Source: Adineta vaga (taxonomy: Eukaryota > Rotifera). Taken from it: DNA of 64,000 nucleotides. Under the pieces are notes generated by a model. The model made no database searches. It saw nothing but the letters and a program-made list of their open reading frames with translations, and was not told the DNA's origin. Each line of letters opens with the position of its first letter. The first letter of the stretch is position 1. Made by a program: the position numbers and the translations under genes. This document shows, in pieces, positions 59,340-64,000 of this stretch. The DNA lies in the NCBI GenBank assembly GCA_021613535.1, contig CP075497.1:868001-932000 (forward strand), written 5' to 3'.

Positions 59340-59576
59340 AAGAAACTAATACTTTTTCAAATGAATAAAAATAAAATTTTTATAGAAATTCAAACTTATT
59401 CTTGAGCATGAACAAATATTTAATCTTCAGTGAATGTTTTCTTTGAACATGTTTAACGATAAATATTGAGCGAGATAAAATTCTACTGTATCAAACTAAT
59501 ATAATGTTTCAACAACCACAGAAATAGAAAAAAAGTATGTGTTCATGTTAACTAATGATTGACGAAGAGAATAATT

Positions 59577-61046
59577 ATGGCAAACAATGATCTCGACAAC
59601 ACTTCTATTAGAGCAAATCAGACTAATAATGAAAGAAGACAACGACATTTTAACTCAGGACGACATTGTTGTGGTATTGAATGTATTGAATGGTTAAAAT
59701 TAATTTCCAGTGCTGGAATTCCTCTAATGATCGCAGCAATCACTGTGCTGATCACTATTCAGCAACAGAATGTCGCTCAAAAAAATCGCGAGAAAGATTT
59801 GATTAACGCTCAAGAACAACGTAAACAAGATCTCGAAGAAGCTCGAACTCGACGAGCTGAAGATAAGGAAATAGCTCAACAACAACGTGAACAAGACAAG
59901 GATAGTTCACGATTACAGCGTGAACTTGATTTGAAAATTGCTAATGATAAACGTGAATTAGAAGAGAAAATTGCTGAACAGCAACGAATAGTAACTCAGG
60001 AACAACGCCAACATGAATTAGATATAGCTTATAAGACTCGACTCAATGAACTTGCTTTAGAAGATGATCGACAAAAAGAAGCAATTCTTATACAATATCA
60101 ACGTGATTTAGCCGATGTTCTTCTAAATCACTGGGATAATCTTCAAGGCAAACGTGATATGACGAGATTGGCTATTCAGATGAGAACACGTACAGCACTT
60201 CGACTTCTTAATCCCGAACGACGAACTATAGTTGTTCGTTCGCTATATGATGCACATTTGCTTCAGATAAAATTTGAGGAGGATGAATCGGCATTCTTAG
60301 CCTTCGCTAATCTTTCTTCAGTCGATTTTGGACAAAACAAGGATTCATCTGTAGATGATATGTGGTTCTTCTATTCACATTTGATCGTACTTGGAGCTGA
60401 TATGCGTAATGCTTCATTTCGTAATGTCTATTTAGCCAGTTCATTCTTAGGATTCAACGAAGCAAATTTAAATGGTGTTTCTTGGAAACATTTTACTATC
60501 GATAATGTTCGATTTGAACGAGTATCAATGAAACAAGTAATGTTTCAACATGGAAACATATTTAAAGTGGATTTTTTTCGTATTCAGTTGGATTTTACTT
60601 TATTTGAATATACGAAAATAACTGATAACTTCACTGTGACAATGTCATCTATGAAATGGTCAAATATTCGACATTCGAAAATGTGTCGTGCAGAGTTCAC
60701 AAAGACTTCTATAACAGATAGTCATTTCCTTAATACTACTCTTTTATGCGTCACATTTAAAGAAAATAATATGGAAAGAATGAAATTCACTGATCTAATC
60801 CTGGAGCTGGTGATCTTTGAGCGAGTGAATTTGACAAACTGTATCTTTGGGAATATTTCAGTAAACAATGTCATTTTTCGAAATGTAACTATGCGTGGTT
60901 GTCAGGGATTTCATGGTACCGAGTGGAGCTCAACTCATTTTATTTCGACAACTGATCCGCATGGAACACTTATTCAAGATAGCAACTCTGGCAAGTTTTT
61001 TTCAGAACTATTTGCACGCTGCTCAAGCATAAAATGCATTGAATGA
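59577..61046 (+). CDS. Membrane-anchored pentapeptide-repeat protein B
   Basis: Single exon, 489 aa. ATG at 59577 is the first in frame; a TTG at 59559 is not a likely start. The architecture equals protein A: Cys-rich N-terminus, TM at 41-61 (LISSAGIPLMIAAITVLITI), long Gln/Glu/Arg coiled coil (about 62-185, with heptads such as AQQQREQDKDSSRLQRELDL), the block MRTRTALRLLNPERRTIVVR, then pentapeptide repeats (FANLSSVDF, ADMRNASF, FNEANLNGVSW). 237 bp separate it from gene A, so these are tandem duplicates. Both lie in the block bounded by the two matching telomere-like elements. Confidence 0.8.
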   Translation: MANNDLDNTSIRANQTNNERRQRHFNSGRHCCGIECIEWLKLISSAGIPLMIAAITVLITIQQQNVAQKNREKDLINAQEQRKQDLEEARTRRAEDKEIAQQQREQDKDSSRLQRELDLKIANDKRELEEKIAEQQRIVTQEQRQHELDIAYKTRLNELALEDDRQKEAILIQYQRDLADVLLNHWDNLQGKRDMTRLAIQMRTRTALRLLNPERRTIVVRSLYDAHLLQIKFEEDESAFLAFANLSSVDFGQNKDSSVDDMWFFYSHLIVLGADMRNASFRNVYLASSFLGFNEANLNGVSWKHFTIDNVRFERVSMKQVMFQHGNIFKVDFFRIQLDFTLFEYTKITDNFTVTMSSMKWSNIRHSKMCRAEFTKTSITDSHFLNTTLLCVTFKENNMERMKFTDLILELVIFERVNLTNCIFGNISVNNVIFRNVTMRGCQGFHGTEWSSTHFISTTDPHGTLIQDSNSGKFFSELFARCSSIKCIE

Positions 61047-61174
61047 TAGTAGAAGCTGGCACATGACTTTGTAATAGATATCAGTACACTAGTGAGAGTA
61101 TCTGGTCATAAATATTGTATTTCTCTCTTACTCACATCCTTATTTCTCAATCTTTTCGTTCAAGAATGATGAAA

Positions 61175-61211
61175 TGAGGGTGAGTGTATACTACTCATTA
61201 ATACTCACTTG
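61175..61211. repeat. Small telomere-like hairpin, copy 23
   Basis: TGAGGGTGAGTGTATACTAC and TACTCACTTGCA arms. Confidence 0.4.
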
Positions 61212-61439
61212 CAACCATGTCGAAATTTTTTGAAAACTTAAATTCGTATTCGTTTTCTTTAAACATTTTCGAAAGCGAAACTTACTATGCTCTTCGGTTT
61301 CGTCAATGCCTAGAACTCCGTTATTTTAAGCCTTCACCAATCTTGGAAATGACAGAAACTGATTGCTCAATGCTGAGCACTGCGGAATAAGATAAATCGA
61401 TAAGTAAAAACTACAAAGAACCTTCTATTGTATTTGCCA

Positions 61440-61570
61440 TTTTATATGATAATTCTTCATAATTACATCCCGTTGAGCTAAAATTTTGTATACAAAATTG
61501 TTTCATCAAAATCTGAGTTGAGTTCGAAGGTAGAAATGATCCTTTAAGAAATGAATGAGCTATCGAAAAT
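61440..61570 (+). repeat. Dispersed repeat, degenerate copy
   Basis: GATAATTCTTC...GAGCTAAAATTTTGTATAC...TTTCATCAA..TC.GA.TTGAGTTCGAAG follows the same order as 36760-36790 and 37370-37440. Confidence 0.45.
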
Positions 61571-61870
61571 ATTCTCATTATTGACCAGATAATATTCTTG
61601 AAGGGAACACAGAAATTTTCCTCAAAACTATTTAAAGTGTATGGAAATGAATTCGGTTCTAGACATTCTTTTCGAGTATGAGATTAGTTCTGAATCAAAC
61701 ATCGGTGTGAGGCTAGAACCAAAGAGCTAGCACGAAAAACGAATATTTAGCGGAAATTTTTTCTGATAATGAATTCTCGTTCGTGAAAACAAGCTTATTC
61801 GATTCAGAATTTAATTCTGCATCGAATGATAGTGCTTCTATTCACGAGAAAACGCTAAGGAAATTTTTAT

Positions 61871-61932
61871 CTGAGGGTGTGGGTGTGGGTACTACATCTA
61901 TCCAACATCTTCACCCACACCCATACCCTTAA
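61871..61932. repeat. Telomere-like element at receptor breakpoint (right), copy 24
   Basis: CTGAGGGTGTGGGTGTGGGT, spacer ACTACATCTATCCAACATCT, TCACCCACACCCATACCCTTAA. Direct-repeat partner of 57125-57177. Confidence 0.9.
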
Positions 61933-61935
61933 TTC

Positions 61936-62326
61936 AATAATAAATGCATTTCATTGTCTTATTCCATTTATTATTACTGTGATTTCTCAACCAATTATCA
62001 TTACAGTACTTGTTCGACAACAATTACAGATCCATCCTAAACAAAATTATTGAAATCTAATAAGTGAACAATTTCAACAACATCATCATCATCTATTCAT
62101 AACTCCATTTATTCTATTGATTCTTGGTATACCTCGTTTAATCATTTCATTCATTGCAGGTTGTATTAAATCAAATGATAATCTATGGTTATTACTTATC
62201 GGATATTTTGTTTCATTCATTCCATCAATGCTTACTTATATTGTATTTGTTTATCCATCAAAATTATATAAACAAAGATTTCTGAAGAATATCAAGCAAT
62301 ATCAACGAATGATACAAACAATATAA
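61936..62326 (+). pseudogene. LDLa-EGF-7TM receptor paralog 3, 3' part
   Basis: Continues paralog 3: INAFHCLIPFIITVISQPII (TM5), one in-frame TGA at about 62053, then HHHHLFITPFILLILGIPRL, SFIAGCIKSNDNLWLLLIGY and FVSFIPSMLTYIVFVYPSKL (TM6-TM7) to a stop at 62324. It aligns with the last 120 residues of paralog 2. TM3, TM4 and the ER motif, about 120 residues, are found neither here nor before 57124. Confidence 0.85.
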
Positions 62327-62602
62327 CATCTCTAATCTAACAGGTTAGTAAAAAAAAGGAGAAAAATCTCATTATGTAAATGATAATAAAGTGCATAATA
62401 AGGTGATATGTTCTTTTAGATTAGCTTGTTGATGATCGAATCATAAAATGAAGAACAATATTCGATGTTTTTTTGCTTTTTGTCTTGTATAGCGTAGCAA
62501 TGATTATTGCTTTGGTTTTTATATCGCGATCATTAATAAATATCATGTTAATAACAGAATAATAACTTTCTTTCATCATAGGTGAGAAATTAGATATTTA
62601 TT

Positions 62603-62663
62603 TAAGGGTGTGAGGTGTGGTTCGGTTTAGAGTACAGTCTGACCCACATTCTCACCCTCACCC
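62603..62663. repeat. Palindromic telomere-like element, copy 25
   Basis: TTAAGGGTGTGAGGTGTGG ... GACCCACATTCTCACCCTCA, 280 bp after the receptor remnant. Confidence 0.7.
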
Positions 62664-63120
62664 AGACGTTTGCATAAGGCTCTCCCTACAGTCGAGGGAA
62701 TTTCAATCAATTGTGTCCTTCGCTTATTTTTCATTGTTCAACTCATCAGAAACAAAAAAATTTTGAACAAAAGATATGTACGTAATAAACTTATTCTTAA
62801 TTAGATTTATTGTAGAAGACATTAAAATGCACGAAAATAGAAAGGTTTTATTCAACTTATTTTATCCACAGAAACAAAAATCACTAGTCAAAGTAACTTC
62901 TTTTTTTTCTTTCATAAACTCTTTAAACTATGTGATTTACGTCAAAGAGAAAAAAACATTTTTCTTAACATCAAAATGTTTCTCTAAAGAAAAAATAATA
63001 GTTTTTATAGAATATTTATTGCATCTAGATTTTATTTAATATTCGATTCAATAATCATCTGCAAATATTTGTTTTCGCTGATATTGGTCAATTTAATCAT
63101 TCAATAGTTGTCAATTTCAA
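62664..63120. other. Noncoding, AT-rich
   Basis: An 87-codon frame at 62776-63039 is Lys/Phe-rich low-complexity text and is not credited. Confidence 0.35.
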
Positions 63121-63797
63121 ATGATAGCAGCCGATGAAAGATCAATTAATATCCAAGAGTATTTAAATGCTAGACATCAACAAATGAATGATAAATCTGT
63201 GAAGAGTCTCGTCGGACGTATTATAATTAAATAAAGATGAAAAGTATTATCTGATCATGAAGATTATGTATCAGCATGTAATAGTTTAGGCAATGTGTTC
63301 TATGGCAAACGACAATTGAATGAAGAGTTGGAGATATTTGATTTAATTTATGAAGATCAGAATGTGGTAGAATTTAGTGAAATATTGTTAACAAAATATT
63401 AGAATAATTTACTTGTGACTTGTCTTTTGAAAAATTTGGGTGATCACATACTTAATCATTCCTATTGGCTATGCAACATGTTTGATGATGCATTAAGTTA
63501 TCAATTCAAAGCATTAAATAAACAACAAAGAATTTCATATGGAGAACAATCGCAAACTTTTTTATCGTTAGAAAATACCGGCAGTCTTTATTACAATCTA
63601 CAAAAATGACAAGAAGCTATAGATTATTTCGAAGAAGTGAAGACTATCTTAATATTAAATATTCAAATCAATAAGAACTACATTGAAGAGATAGACAATC
63701 TCATAACTGTTGCGAAACGAAAAGAAAGCACAGGATCTGATGTGAACACAAATTGTTGTCAATCAAATGAAAAGAGAAAATATCACAATATACAATA
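63121..63797 (+). pseudogene. TPR protein pseudogene
   Basis: Starts MIAADERSINIQEYLNARHQ, then stops at about 63232, changes register, and reads DYVSACNSLGNVFYGKRQLN (TPR A helix), a stop at 63400, DALSYQFKALNKQQRISYGE with QTFLSLENTGSLYYNLQK (another TPR pair), a stop at 63607, and EAIDYFEEVKTI. Three in-frame interruptions in one TPR array show decay. Similar TPR tails follow ART domains in bdelloids, as at 22.1 kb. Confidence 0.6.
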
Positions 63798-64000
63798 ATA
63801 TGTTAAACGTTGGAAATGTTTCAAAGACAGAGTCTTTAATTGCCCTTAACTGATTGCACATCTATTATATTTTGCATTGGCAGATATAGTGTTAGCTGCT
63901 TTACTTGTGTTTCATTTTCCAAGAAGTACATTGATTTCATCGAATTCTTTCTTCAAAGAGACACCTTCTATGTCGCAATAGCGACCATATAGTTTTTCTG
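63798..64000. other. Window end, nothing recognised
   Basis: AT-rich text without a readable gene. Confidence 0.3.

Noticed and set aside
1-64000. CRISPR array, bacterial operon or rRNA
   Set aside because: No regularly spaced direct repeats, no ribosomal RNA signatures, and spliced genes throughout indicate a eukaryotic nuclear genome.

Overview
The window looks like nuclear DNA of a bdelloid rotifer (Adineta/Rotaria type), probably accessory or near-telomeric rather than core. It is AT-rich. Genes have many tiny introns (about 46-75 bp, GT...AG). Encoded families are ones I associate with bdelloids: LDLa/EGF/7TM chimeric receptors, FG-GAP multi-membrane proteins, R-S-E ADP-ribosyltransferases with TPRs, membrane-anchored pentapeptide proteins, small PARP-like proteins and a GH78 rhamnosidase with the look of horizontal transfer. 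Short palindromic elements built of TGTGGG-like repeats, the repeat unit I recall for bdelloid telomeres, occur throughout. No species can be proven from the sequence alone.

Layout. 1-3764: 3' part of a multi-TM/FG-GAP gene. 4034-5485: F-box pseudogene (-). 6315-11213: intact LDLa-EGF-7TM receptor. 11802-13811: intronless galactocerebrosidase-like gene (-). 14.7-18.2 kb: hAT-like element and a decayed Rab GTPase. 18716-19517: PARP-like gene (-). 20-22 kb: repeat copy, tRNA-like gene, pogo-type MITE. 22109-23678: ART+TPR gene (-). 23758-23905: MITE with perfect 8-bp target duplication. 26.3-30.1 kb: piggyBac-like end, Helitron helicase fragment, FLYWCH-MULE gene, TPR scrap. 30259-33476: secreted alpha-L-rhamnosidase, seven exons (-). 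34.3-37.6 kb: tandem copies of an unrecognised family and repeats. 39417-42969: second receptor paralog, 5'-truncated at a telomere-like tract. 44064-45228: trypsin-like protease (-). 46-47.9 kb: foldback element and a frameshifted ART. 49091-50045: rhodopsin-type GPCR. 51760-53289: broken small secreted-protein gene. 54136-57124 plus 61936-62326: third receptor paralog, a pseudogene split by a 4.7 kb block holding two pentapeptide-repeat genes. 63121-63797: TPR pseudogene.

How it fits together. This is not a pathway locus. Intact genes serve the cell surface (receptors, GPCR, protease), lysosomal or extracellular sugar hydrolysis (GALC-like, GH78) and ADP-ribosylation. They sit among decayed paralogs and DNA-transposon remnants. 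The unifying signal is the palindromic telomere-like element: about 25 full or half copies lie at gene edges, in introns, at truncation points and on both sides of an inserted gene block. The best candidate for something undescribed is this element family and its link with gene breakage.
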